Below, in pieces: positions 43,780 through 55,559 of a stretch of DNA of 64,000 bases. Below the pieces are notes generated by a model. It searched no databases. It was not told the DNA's origin and saw only the letters and a program-made list of their open reading frames with translations. A program made the position numbers and the translations under genes. This stretch comes from Pogostemon cablin (lineage: Eukaryota; Streptophyta; Magnoliopsida; Lamiales; Lamiaceae), in assembly GCA_023678885.1 (NCBI GenBank), contig JAHCLQ010000811.1:62001-126000 (forward strand), read 5' to 3'. The stretch's first letter is position 1. Each line of letters starts with the position of its first letter.

Positions 43780-45660
43780 ATGCATCAAAACGAAGGACAT
43801 GTTGATCGTAGTGAAGTAAATATGTATCAAAATGAAGTAAATTTGCATCGAAACGAAAAAAATATTGATCGTAATGAAGTAAATATACATCAAAATGAAG
43901 AAAATATGCATCGAAACGAAAGAAATATGCATCAAAATGAATTAAATATGCATAATAATTTAAATCAAAATGAAGTAAATATGAATCGAAACGTGAAAAT
44001 GAGCATCAAAATGAAGTAAATACGCGTCAAAATGAAAGAAATATGCATCGAAACGAAGGAAATGTTGATCGTAATGAGGTAATTATGCATCAAAATAATG
44101 TAAATATGCATCGAAACGAAGAAAATGTTGATCGTGATGAAGTAAATATGCATCAAAATGATGTAAATATGCATCGAAACGAAGGAAATGTTGATCGTAA
44201 TGAAGTAAAAATATTGATCGTAATGAAATAAATATGCATCAAAATGAAGGAAATAAGCATAAAAATTAAGTAAATATGCATCAAAATTAAAAAATATGAA
44301 TCAAAACGAAGAAAATGTTGATCGTAATGAAGTAAATATGTATCAAAATGAAGAAAATATGCATCAAAAAGATGTAAATATACATCAAAACGAAGGAAAT
44401 ATGCATCAAAATTAAGAAAATATGCATCGAATCGAAGGAAATGTTAATCGTAATAAAGGAAATATGCATCAAATGAAGGAAATATGCATCGAAACGAACG
44501 AAATATTGACCGTAATGAAGTAAATATGCATCAAAATGAAGGAAATATGCATCAAAACGAAGGAAATATGCATCAAAATGAAGTAAATATGCATAAAAAT
44601 GAAGGAAATATGCATCAAAACGAAGGAAATGTTTCTCGTAATGAAGTAAATATGCATCAAAATGAATGAAATACGCATCGAAATGAAGTAAATATTCATC
44701 AAAATAAAGTAAATATACATCAAAACGAAGGAAATATGCATCATAATGAAGGAAATATGCATCGAATCGAAGGAAATGTTGATCGTAATGAAGTAAATAT
44801 GCATCAACATGAAGGAAATATGAATCGAAATAAAGGACATGTTGATCGTAGTGAAGTAAATATGCATCAAAATGAAGTAAATTTGAATCAAAACGAAGGA
44901 AATGTTGCTCATAATAAAGTAAATATCCATCGAAATATAGTAAATATGCATAGAAACGAATGAAATGTGAATCATAATTTAGTAAATATGCATCATAATA
45001 AAGTAAATATCAATCGAAACAAAAGAAATATGCATCGAAATGAAGTAAATATGCATAAAAATTTGAATCAAAATGAAGTAAATATGCATCGAAACAAGAA
45101 AATGAGCTTCAAAATGAAGTAAATATGCATCGAAACGAAAGAAATATGCATCAAAATGAAGGAAATATTGATCATAATGAGGTAAATATGCATCAAAATA
45201 AAATAAATAGCATCAAAATGAAGGAAATGTTGATCGTGATGAAGTAAATATCCATCAAAATAAAGTAAATATGTATCGAAACGAAGAAAATATTGATCGT
45301 AATGTAGTAAATATGCATCGAAATGACGGAAATATGCATCGAAACGAAGGAAATATTGATCGTAATGAAGTAAATATGCATCAAAATAAAGAAAATATGC
45401 ATCAAAATGAAGTAAATATATATCAAAATGAAGGAAATATGAATCAAAACGAAGGAAATGTTGATCGTAATGAAGTAAATATGAATCAAAATGAAGGAAA
45501 TATACATCGAAATGAAGTAAATATGCATAAAATGAAGTAAATATACATCAAAACAAAGGAAATATGCATCAAAATGAAGGAAATATGCACCTATTCGAAG
45601 GAAATGCTAATCTTATTGAAGTAAATATGCATCAAAATGAAGGAAATATGTATTGAAATG
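43780..45660 (+). repeat. Monomer copy 23, last copy of the homogenised block, incomplete
   Basis: The copy follows the A/B pattern with more point differences than its neighbours (GTAAAAATATTG near 44,212, GTTGCTCATAAT near 44,905, CGAACGAAATATTG near 44,495, one A fewer in the A-run near 44,290). It loses similarity around 45,600-45,660, after the CACCTATTCG unit. The expected next landmark near 45,795 is absent, so this marks the edge of the homogenised domain. Confidence 0.8.
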
Positions 45661-47867
45661 AAGGACATGTTGATCGTAATGAAGTAAATATCCATCAAAA
45701 TGAAGTAAATACGCATCGAAACGAATGAAATGTAGATCGTAATGAAGTAAGTATCCATCAAAACAAAGAATCAATCGAAATGAAAGAAATATACATCGAA
45801 ACGAAGTAAATATGCATAAAATTTGGAATCAAAATGAAGTAAATATGCATCGAAATGAGAAAAAGAGCATCAAAATGAAGTAAATATGCATCGAAATGAA
45901 AGAATTATGCTTCGAAACGAAGAAAATATTGATCGCAATGAGGTAAATATGCATCAAAATAAAGAAAATATGCATAAAAATGAAGGAAATGTTGATCGTA
46001 ATAAAGTAAATATGCATCGAAACGAAGGAAATATTGATTGTAATGTAGTAAATATGCATCAAAATGAAGGAAATATGCATCAAAACGGAGGAAATGTTGA
46101 TTGTAATGAAGTAAATATGCATCAAAACGAAGGAAATATGCATCGAAATGAAGTAAATATGCATAAAAATGAAGTAAATATACATATAAACTAAGGAAAA
46201 TGCATCGAAATGAAGGAATTATGCATCGAATCGAAGGAAATGTTGATCGTAATGAAATAAATATGCATCAAAATGAAGAAAATATGCATCGAAACGAAGG
46301 AAATGTTGATCATAGTGAAGTAAATATGCATCAAAATGAAATAAATATGCATCGAAACGAAAGACATGTTGATTGTAATGAAGTAAATATCCATCAAAAT
46401 AAAGTAAATATGCATCGAAACGAAGGAAATGTTGATCGTAATTTAGTAAATATGCATCAAAATGAAGTAAATATCAATCGAAATGAAAGAAATATGCATC
46501 ATAACGAAGTAAATATGTATAAAAACGAAGGAAAATGATAATGAAGTATATGCATCAAAATGAAGGAAATATGCATCGAAATGAAGCAAATATGCATCAA
46601 AATGAAGTAAATATACATCGAAACGAAGGAAATATACATCTAAATGAAGGAAATATGCATCGAAACGAAAGAAATTTTGATCATATTGAAGTAAAAATGT
46701 TGATTGTAATGAAGTAAATATGCATCAAAATGAAGGAAATATGCATCAAAACGAAGGAAATATGCATCTAAATGAAGTAAATATGCATTAAAATGAAGGA
46801 AATATGCATCAAAACGAAGGAAATGTTGATCGGAATGAAGTAAATATGCATTAAAATGAAGGAAATATGCATCGAAATGAAGTAAATATGCATCAAAATG
46901 AAGTAAATATGCATCAAAACGAAGGAAATATGCATCAAAATGAAGGAAATATGCATCTAAATGAAGGACATGTTGATTGTAGTGAAGTAAATATGCATCA
47001 AAATGAAGTAAATTTGCTTCGAAACGAAGGAAATATTCATCGTAATTTAGTAAATATACATCAAAATGAAGTAAATATCAATCAAAACGAAAGAAATATG
47101 TATCAAAATGAAGTAAATATGCATAAAAATAAAGGATATGTTGATCGTAATGAAGCAAATATGCATTAAAACGAAGGAAATATGCATCGAAATAAAGAAA
47201 ATATACATCAAAATGAAGAAAATATACATCGAAAAGAAGGAAATATACATCAAAATGAAGGAAATGTGCATCGAAATAAAGGACATGTTGATCGTAGTGA
47301 AGTAAATATGCATCAAAATGAAGTAAATTTGAATCGAAATGAAGGAAATGTTGATCATAATGAAGTAAATATCCATCAAAATGAAGTAAATATGCACAGA
47401 AACAAAGGAAATGTGAATCCTAATTTAGTAAATATGCATCAGAATAAAGTAAATATCAATCGAAATGAAAGAAATATGCATCGAAATGAAGTAAATATGT
47501 ATAAAATTTTGAATCAAAATGAAGTACATATGCATCGAAACAAGAAAATGAGCTTCAAAATGAAGTAAATATGCATCGAAACGAAAGAAATATGCATCTA
47601 AACGAAGGAAATATTGACCGTAATGAGGTAAATATGTATCAAAATAAAGTAAATAGCATCAAAACGAAGGAAATGTTGATCGTGATGAAGTAAATATGCA
47701 TCAAAATAAGTAAATATGTATCGAAACGAAGAAAATATTGATCGTAATGTAGTAAATATGCATCGAAATGAAAGAAATATGCATCGAAACGAAGGAAATG
47801 TTGATCGTAATGATGTAAATATGCATCAAAATGAAGAAAATATGTATCAAAATGAAGTAAATATGTA

Positions 47868-47884
47868 TATTTTTGGTTGGGTGG
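47868..47884 (+). other. 17-bp non-repeat filler replacing part of a unit (copy 1)
   Basis: The sequence TATTTTTGGTTGGGTGG sits where the 21-bp pattern predicts the rest of one unit and the start of the next. The flanks on both sides are ordinary repeat (GAAGTAAATATG before, ATGCATCAAAACGAAGG after). The replacement changes the local phase by one base. The same filler occurs 1,260 bp downstream. Confidence 0.85.
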
Positions 47885-49127
47885 ATGCATCAAAACGAAG
47901 GACATGTTGACAGTAATGAAGTAAATATGAATCAAAATGAAGGAAATATGCATCGAAATGAAGTAAATATGCGTCAAAATGAAGTAAATATACATCAAAA
48001 CAATGGAAATATGCATCAAAGTGAAGGAAAAATGCATCTAATCGAAGGAAATGCTAATCTTAATGAAGTAAATATGCATCAAAATGAAGGAAATATGCAT
48101 TAAAATGAAAGACATGTTGATCGTAATGAAGTAAATATGCATCGAAACGAAGAAAATATAGATCGTAATGAAGTAAGTATCCATCAAAACAAAGAATCAA
48201 TCGAAATGAAAGAAATATACATCGAAACAAAGTAAATATGCATAAAATTTTGAATCAAAATGAAGTAAATATGTATCGAAACGATAAAAAGAGCATCAAA
48301 ATGAAGTAAATATGCATCGAAATGAAAGAAATATTGATCGTAATGTAGTAAATATGAATCAAAATGAAGGAAATATGCATCAAAACGGAGGAAATGTTGA
48401 TTGTAATGAAGTAAATATGCATCAAAACGAAGGAAATATGCATCGAAATGAAGTGAATATGCATAAAAATGAAGTAAATATACATCTAAACTAAGGAAAA
48501 ATGCATCGAAATGAAGGACTTATGCATCGAATCGAAGGAAATATTGATCGTAATGAAATAAATATGCATCAAAATGAAGAAAATATGCATCGAAACGAAG
48601 GAAGTGTTGATCGTAGTGAAGTAAATATGCATCAAAATGAAATAAATATGCATCGAAATGAAAGACATGTTGATCGTAATGAAGTAAATATCCATCAAAA
48701 TAAAGTAAATATGCATCGAAACAAAGGAAATGTTGATCGTAATTTAGTAAATATGCATCAAAATAAAGTAAATATCAATTAAAATGATAGAAATATGCTT
48801 CAAAACGAAGTAAATATGTATAAAAACGAAGGAAAATCGTAATGAAGTATATATGCATCTAAACGAAGGAAATATTGACCGTAATGAGGTAAATATGTAT
48901 CAAAATAAAGTGAATAACATCAAAACGAAGGAAATGTTGATCGTGATGAAGTAAATATACATCAAAATAAGTAAATATGTATCGAAACGAAGGAAATATT
49001 GAACGTAATGTAGTAAATATGCATCGAAATGAAAGAAATATGCATCGAAACGAAGGAAATGTTTATCGTAATGATGTAAATATGCATCAAAATGAAGAAA
49101 ATATGCATCAAAATGAAGTAAATATGT

Positions 49128-49144
49128 ATATTTTTGGTTGGGTG
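49128..49144 (+). other. 17-bp non-repeat filler replacing part of a unit (copy 2)
   Basis: Identical to the filler at 47,868-47,884 and in the same flanking context, offset by 1,260 bp. The corresponding place in the third related copy (about 50,990-51,020) has ordinary units, so the filler arose before the 1,260-bp duplication but not in the lineage of the third copy. Confidence 0.85.
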
Positions 49145-52100
49145 GATGCATCAAAACGAAGGACATGTTGACCGTAATGAAGTAAATATGAATCAAATTG
49201 AAGGAAATATGCATCGAAATGAAGTAAATATGCGTCAAAATGAAGTAAATATACATCAAAACAAAGGAAATATGCATCAAAATGAAGGAAATATGCATCT
49301 AATCGAAGGAAATGCTAATCTTAATGAAGTAAATATGCATCAAAATGAAGGAAATATGCATTAAAATGAAAGACATGTTGATCGTAATGAAGTAAATATG
49401 CATCGAAACGAAGAAGATATAGATCGTAATGAAGTAAGTATCCATCAAAACAAATAATCAATCGAAATGAAAGAAATATACATCGAAACAAAGTAAATAT
49501 GCATAAAATTATGAATCAAAATGAAGTAAATATGCATCGAAATGAAAGAAATATTGATCGTAATGTAGTAAATATGAATCAAAATGAAGGAAATATGCAT
49601 CAAAATGGGGGAAATGTTGATTGTAATGAAGTAAATATGCATCAAAACGAAGGAAATATGCATCGAAATGAAGTGAATATGCATAAAAATGAAGTAAATA
49701 TACATCTAAACTAAGGAAAAATGCATCGAAATGAAGGACTTATGCATCGAATCGAAGTAAATATTGATCGTAATGAAATAAATATGCATCAAAATGAAGA
49801 AAATATGCATCGAAACGAAGGAAGTGTTGATCGTAGTGAAGTAAATATGCATCAAAATGAAATAAATATGCATCGAAATGAAAGACATGTTGATCGTAAT
49901 GAAGTAAATATCCATCAAAATAAAGTAAATATGCATCGAAACGAATGAATTGTTGATCGTAATTTAGTAAATATGCATCAAAATAAAGTAAATATCAATT
50001 GAAATGATAGAAATATGCATCAAAACGAAGTAAATATGTATAAAAATGAAGGAAAATCGTAATGAAGTATATATGCATCAAAATGAAGGAAATATGCATC
50101 GAAATGAAACAAATATGCATCAAAATGAAGTAAATATACATCGAAATGAAGGAAATATACATCGAAATGAAGGAAATATGCATCGAAACGAAGGAAATAT
50201 TGATCGTAATGAAGTAAAAATGTTGATGGTAATGAAGTAAATATGCATCAAAATGAAAGAAATATGCATCAAAACGAAGGAAATATGCATCGAAACGAAG
50301 GAAATATGCATCGAAATGAAGGAAATATGCATCGAAACAAAGGAAATGTTGATCGTAATGAAGTAAATTTGCATTAAAATGAAGGAAATATGCATCAAAA
50401 TGAAGGAAATGTTGATCGTAATGAAGTAAATATGCATCAAAATGAAGTAAATTTGAATCGAAATGAAGGAAATGTTGATCATAATGAAGTAAATATCCAT
50501 CGAAATGAAGTAAATATGCATAGAAACGAAGGAAATGTGAATCGTAATTTAGTAAATATGCATCAGAATAAAGTAAATATCAATCGAAACGTAAGAAATA
50601 TGCATCGAAATGAAGTAAATATGTATAAAAATTTGAATCAAAATGAAGTACATATGCATCGAAACAAGAAAATGAGCTTCAAAATGAAGTAAATATGCAT
50701 CGAAACGAAAGAAATATGCATCTAAACGAATGAAATATTGATCGTAATGAGGTAAATATGTATCAAAATAAAGTAAATAGCATCAAAACGAAGGAAATAT
50801 TGATCGTGATGAAGTAAATATGCATCAAAATGAAGTAAATATGTATCGAAACGAAGGAAATATTGATCGTAATGTAGTAAATATGCATCGAAATGAATGA
50901 AATATGCATCGAAACGAAGGAAATGTTGATCGTAATGAAGTAAATATGCATCCAAATGAAGAAAATATGCATCGAAATGAAGTAAATATGTATCAAAATG
51001 AAGGAAATATGCATCAAAACGAAGGACATGTTGACCGTAATGAAGTAAATATGAATCGAAATGAAGGAAATATGCATCGAAATGAAGTAAATATGCGTCA
51101 AAATGAAGTAAATATACATCAAAACAAAGGAAATATGCATAAAAATGAAGGAAATATGCATCTAATCGAAGGAAATGCTAATCTTAATGAAGTAAATATG
51201 CATCAAAATGAAGGAAATATGCATTAAAATGAAAGACATGTTGATCGTAATGAAGTAAATATGCATCGAAACGAAGAAAATATAGATCGTAATGAATTAA
51301 GTATCTATCAAAACAAAGAATCAATCGAAATGAAAGAAATATATATCGAAACAAAGTAAATATGCATAAAATTTTGAATCAAAATGAAGTAAATATGCAT
51401 CGAAATGAAAGAAATATTGATCGTAATGTAGTAAATATGAATCAAAATGAAGGAAATATGCATCAAAACGGAGGAAATATTGATTGTACTGAAGTAAATA
51501 TAAATCAAAACGAAGGAAATATGCATCGAAATGAAGTGAATATGCATAAAAATGAAGTAAATATACATCTAAACTAAGGAAAAATGCATCGAAATGAAGG
51601 ACTTATGCATCGAATCGAAGGAAATGTTGATCGTAATGAAATAAATATGCATCAAAATGAAGGAAATATGCATCGAAACGAAGGAAGTGTTGATCGTAGT
51701 GAAGTAAATATGCATCAAAATAAAATAAATATGCATCGAAACGAAAGACATGTTGATCGTAATGAAGTAAATATCCATCAAAATAAAGTAAATATGCATC
51801 GAAATGAAGGAAATGTTGATCGTAATTTAGTAAATATGCATCAAAATGAAGTAAATATCAATTGAAATGATAGAAATATGCATCAAAACAAAGTAAATAT
51901 GTATAAAACCGAAGGAAAATCGTAATGAAGTATATATGCATCAAAATGAAGGAAATATGCATCGAAATGAAGCAAATATGCATCAAAATGAAGTAAATAC
52001 ACATCGAAATGAAGGAAATATACATCGAAATGAAGGAAATATGCATCGAAACGAAGGAAATGTTGATCGTAATGAAGTAAAAATGTTGATGGTAATGAAG

Positions 52101-53973
52101 TAAATATGCATCAAAATGAAGGAAATATGCATCAAAACGAAGGAAATATGCATCGAAATGAAGGAAATATGCATCGAAACAAAGGAATGTTGATCGTAAT
52201 GAAGTAAACTTGCATTAAAATGAAGGAAATATGCATCAAAATGAAGGAAATGTTGATCGTAATGAAGTAAATATGCATTAAATTGAAGAAAATATGCATT
52301 GAAATGAAGTAAATATGCATCAAAATGAAGTAAATATACATCAAAACGAAGAAAATATGCATCGAAATGAAGGAAATATGCATCAAATTGAAGGAAATGC
52401 TAATCTTAATGAAGTAAATATGCATCAAAATTAAGGAAATATGCATCGAAACGAAGGACATGTTGATTGTAGTGAAGTAAATATGCATCAAAATAAAGTA
52501 AATTTGCATCGAAATGAAGGAAATTTTCATCGTAATTTAGTTAATATGCATCAAAATGAAGTAAATATAAATCAAAACCAAAGAAATATGCATCAAAATG
52601 AAGTAAATATACATTAAAACGAAGGACATGTTGATCGTAATGAAGTAAATATGCATTAAAACGAAGGAAATATGCATCGAAATAAAGTAAATATGCATCA
52701 AAATGAAGAAAATATACATCGAAATGAAGGAAATATGCATCAAAATGAAGGAAATATGCATCAAAACGAAGGAAATATGCATCAAAACGAAGGAAATGCT
52801 GATCGTAATGAAGTAAAAATGTTGATCGAAATGAAGTAAATATGCATCAAAATGAAGTAAATATGCATCAAAAGGAATGAAATATGCATCAAAATGAAGG
52901 AAATATGCATCAAAAATAAGGAAATGTTGATCGTAATGAAGTAAATATGCATCAATATGTATGAAATATGCATCCAAATTAAGTAAATATGTCTCAAAAT
53001 TAAGTAAATGTGCATCAAAATGAAGAAAATATGCATCGAATCAAAGGAAATGCTAATATTAATGAAGTAAATATTTATCAAAATGAAAGAAATATGCATC
53101 TAAATGAAGGACATGTTGATCGCAGTGAAGTAATTATGCATCAAAATAAAGTAAATTTGCAACGAAACGAAGGAAATGTTGATCGTAATGAAGTAAATAT
53201 CCAACAAAATGAAGTAAATATGCATCAAAACGAAGAAAATGTGGATCGTAATTTAGTAAATATGCATCAAAATGTGAAAATGAGCATCAAAATGAAGTAA
53301 ATATGCATCGAAACAAAAGAAATATGCATCGAAATAAAGGAAATGTTGATCATAATGAGGTAAATATGCATCAAAATAAAGTAAATATGCTTCAAAATGA
53401 AGGAAATATTGATCGTGATGAAGTAAATATGCATCAAAATGAAGGAAATATTGATCATAATGAAGTAAATATGCATCAAAATAAAGAAAATATGCATCAA
53501 ATGAAGTAAATATGCATCAAAATGAAGTAAATATACATCGAAACGAAGGAAATATGCATCGAAATGAAGAAAATATGCATCGTATCGATGGAAATGTTGA
53601 TCGTAATGAAGTAAATATGCATCAAAATAAAGTAAATTTGCAACAAAACGAAGGAAATGTTGATCGTAATGAAGTAAATATCCAACAAAATGAAGTAAAT
53701 ATGAATCAAAACAAAGAAAATGTGGATCGTAATTTAGTAAATATGCATCAAAATGAAGTAAATATCAATCGAAACGAAAGAAATATGCATCAAAATGAGA
53801 AAATGAGCATCAAAATGAAGTAAATATGCATCGAAACGAAAGAAATATGCATCGAAATGAAGGAAATGTTGATCGTAATGAGGTAAATATGCATCAAAAT
53901 AAAGTAAATATGCATCGAAATGAAGGAAATATTGATCGTGATGAAGTAAATATGCATCAAAATGAAGGAAATA

Positions 53974-54017
53974 TTGATCGTAATGAAGTAAATATGCATC
54001 AAAATAAAGAAAATATG
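53974..54017 (+). repeat. Inner end of left arm, 44-bp inverted match to the right arm
   Basis: The last two units and a part-unit of the left arm read TTGATCGTAATGAAG, then a CATCAAAATAAAG unit, and stop after GAAAATATG. The reverse complement of 55,560-55,603 matches these 44 bases with two differences and stops at the same base of the unit. The two ends therefore form an inverted pair around the 1,542-bp viral segment. Confidence 0.85.
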
Positions 54018-54132
54018 TTAAGGGATGAATCGGCGTATTCAGGATAGTTGTATGCATGATGGACATGGTATGAAATGAACAGAGTATAAATGAATGAAAT
54101 AACAAATTGAAAAAAATAAGATTTGAATAAAA
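54018..54132. other. Non-repetitive AT-rich spacer between left arm and viral ORF
   Basis: About 115 bp that fit neither the 21-bp repeat nor a recognisable protein. It begins TTAAGGGATGAATCGGCG on the plus strand. On the minus strand the frame of the second viral ORF stays open through it and on into the antisense repeat. It may be viral sequence downstream of the recognisable part of that ORF, or host sequence caught at the junction. I could not identify it further. Confidence 0.5.
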
Positions 54133-54348
54133 CTTACTTTGAATATTGGGTTTGGTAGTATAGGTCTTTGTAGGTGAACTTCTGGTAATATTTGAATTGG
54201 GTGTTTGAGTAGGAGTTGTGGGTGCTCTTACTGCTTGGGAATAAGAAGGAGAAGGTAAGCTGGGAAATTCAGAAAGTGCTTGAAATTGATTATGGTTAAC
54301 AAGGGATTTGGAATAATTCTGAGAAGTCTGAGGTCTGAGTTTACTCAT
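54133..54348 (-). pseudogene. Partial second ORF of an endogenous caulimovirid, function unknown
   Basis: An ATG at 54,348-54,346 opens a frame that overlaps the end of the polymerase frame by 8 bases (ATGAGTAA contains this start and the other frame's TAA). About 72 residues look like genuine coding sequence: polar, rich in S, T, P, Q and N, starting MSKLRPQTSQ, with SEFPSLPSPSYSQAV near residues 26-40 and a TPTQTPNSN tract. There is no transmembrane segment or recognised catalytic motif. The composition then turns AT-rich, and the open frame continues through the spacer into antisense repeat, ending at 53,734, so the natural C-terminus is missing. Some caulimovirids, including florendoviruses, carry an uncharacterised second ORF after the polyprotein; assigning this ORF to that class is inference. 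AAAGTAAGT at 54,140-54,132 resembles a 5' splice donor, and nothing else supports splicing. Confidence 0.6.
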
Positions 54349-55559
54349 GGTTTTCTGCAGGATTTTGAAGAAATTCTCAGGATAGGAAATCAGGTAATGA
54401 ATTGTTATCTCCTTTGATATATTCAATGTCAAAATCAAAACATGAAAGTATGGCTTGCCATCTAGCAAAAATTTGTTTTGAAACAATATTTTTGACATCT
54501 TTTTGTAAAAACTTCTTTTGCTGATTTGCAATCTATTCTAAGAAGAAATTTTTTGTTGAAAACATCATCTTGAAATTTGGTAATGCATAAAACAATTGAA
54601 AGTACTTCTTTTTTTAATAGTAGAATAATTCTTTTGAGAATCATTCCAAATGCCAGAATGAAAACGAACAAGTTGTTCAATGAGTGCATGAGATGTATGA
54701 TCATTTTGAATTCTTTGTTTAAGTATACCTCCATAACCTTTATCAGAAGCATCAGTTTCAATTATCATGAATGCCTCAGGTTTAGGTATTTCTAAACAAG
54801 GAAGTGACTTAACCTGAACTTTAATCTGTTTAACAATATTAGATGAATATCAGACCAAGGGTCAGGACTCTTTTTTAATCTTTGAAAAAGAGGTTGGCAA
54901 ATAATACTAAGTTTAGGAAAGAAATCAGAAACATAATTTAAACAAACTAAAAATCTTTGTAATTGATTCTTTTCTTTAATCTCATTAGGAAATTTATCAG
55001 CAAATTCTATAGCTCTTGAAATAGGTTTTATGGTACCTTTTGAAATGTCATAACCCAAAAATCTAACTTTTGTTTGGAAAAGCTTTATCTTTGGAGCATA
55101 AATAACTAATCCATTCTTTTTGCAAATATAAAGAAAAGTTTTGAGATGTTTGAAATGTTGTTCTATATTTTGAGAAAATATCAAAATATCATCTATGTAA
55201 AAAATAGAGAAATTTGAATAATCATTGAAAATATCATTCATAATATTTTGAAATTCAGAAGGAGCATTTTTTAGACCAAAAGGCATTACGTTCCATTCGT
55301 AATGTCCAAAAGGAACTGTGAAAGCAGTTTTGTATTTGTCTTCTTCTCTGATCTGTATCTGCCAAAAGCCAGACTTAAGATCGAATTTTGAAAAAATGCA
55401 TGCCTTATGCAATCTTTTGATTAATTCTCTTTTATTAGGAATATGATATCTAATCCATTCAAGGACCTCATTGAGTGGTTTGTAATTAATGACGAGTCTG
55501 GGGACTCCTCTTTCCTTCTCTGCTTGATTATTAACATTGAAGGCAGGGCAACTCCAAGG
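54341..55559 (-). pseudogene. Endogenous caulimovirid pol fragment: reverse transcriptase plus RNase H, disrupted
   Basis: In the family, reverse transcriptase copies packaged viral RNA into DNA and RNase H removes the RNA template. Counting residues from the open frame that starts at 55,646, the viral part begins at residue 30 (PWSCPAFNVNNQAE). RT motifs follow in order: RLVINYKPLN at 50, FDLKSGFWQI at 88 with catalytic D89, MPFGLKNAP at 121, YIDD at 150-153 with D152/D153, and FLGYDISKG at 196. The RNase H start (ETDASDKGYGG), a KKEVLSI segment, a LRIDCKSAKEV segment and a C-terminal RWQAILSCFDFDIEY segment follow in different frames. That last motif, typical of Caulimoviridae, argues against a Ty3-type element. 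Breaks: frameshift near 54,838-54,845, frameshift at the T7 run 54,609-54,615, frameshift at the T5 run 54,500-54,504, and a TGA at 54,379-54,377. The natural stop is TAA at 54,343-54,341. Movement protein, coat and protease regions are absent. Genus (petuvirus or florendovirus-like) is a guess. Confidence 0.9.

Larger units (their letters stand above)
1..54017 (+). repeat. Left arm: 21-bp tandem repeat array (satellite/minisatellite)
   Basis: About 2,570 tandem copies of a 21-bp unit, read on the plus strand as AAATATGCATC followed by AAAATGAAGG. Three unit classes recur: one with CATCAAAATGAAG (peptide frame NMHQNEV/G), one with CATCGAAACGAAG (NMHRNEG) and one with GTTGATCGTAATGAAG (NVDRNEV). 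The consensus is about 52% A, 71% purine and 29% GC, so the strand is strongly purine-biased. ATGCAT occurs in most units of the first two classes and GATC in the third. Units are adjacent with no spacers. The array is a homogenised higher-order repeat up to about 45.66 kb and more diverged from there to the viral segment. No gene, RNA gene or promoter was recognised within it. The array continues beyond position 1. Confidence 0.97.
45661..54017 (+). repeat. Diverged part of the left arm with 1.26/1.86-kb local higher-order repeats
   Basis: The same 21-bp family and orientation continue, but units are more varied and the 2-kb monomer is gone. Recurring landmarks define a shorter order. AAAATAAAGT followed by a unit with CATCAAAACGAAGG lies near 47,641, 48,901 and 50,764 (spacings 1,260 and 1,863 bp). 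GAAGGACTTATGCATCG lies near 48,514, 49,734 and 51,597. AATCAATCGAAATGAAAG lies near 45,768, 48,195, 49,458 and 51,320. The 1,260-bp copy looks like the 1,863-bp copy with about 600 bp removed at about 48,855. From 53,010 to 54,010 a block of roughly 0.5 kb is partly duplicated (AAAATGAGCATCAAAATG near 53,276 and 53,803). No gene was recognised. Confidence 0.85.

Noticed and set aside
1..45660. Telomeric repeat or typical centromeric satellite
   Set aside because: The unit is not a telomere motif, and 21 bp is far from the usual plant centromeric monomer of about 150-180 bp. A centromeric location is not excluded, but the sequence gives no positive evidence.
1..54017. CRISPR array
   Set aside because: Units are directly adjacent with no unique spacers, there are no cas genes, and the sequence context is eukaryotic.
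53826..54047. Plus-strand frame ending LRDESAYSG beyond the left arm as a gene end
   Set aside because: Only nine residues lie outside the repeat, which is too short to interpret.
54060..54080. Caulimovirid tRNA-Met primer binding site at TGGTATGAAATG
   Set aside because: Only the first seven or so bases fit the expected primer-complementary motif, it lies on the strand opposite to the viral frames, and the position after the second ORF is not supported by anything else.
54577..54795. 72-residue plus-strand frame opposite the RNase H region
   Set aside because: It is the complement of the recognisable RNase H pseudogene and has no features of its own.
54341..55559. Ty3/gypsy LTR retrotransposon
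   Set aside because: RT motifs alone would allow it, but the RNase H C-terminus with RWQAILSCFDFDIEY, the overlap with a second ORF and the absence of an integrase region after RNase H fit Caulimoviridae better. No LTR was seen.
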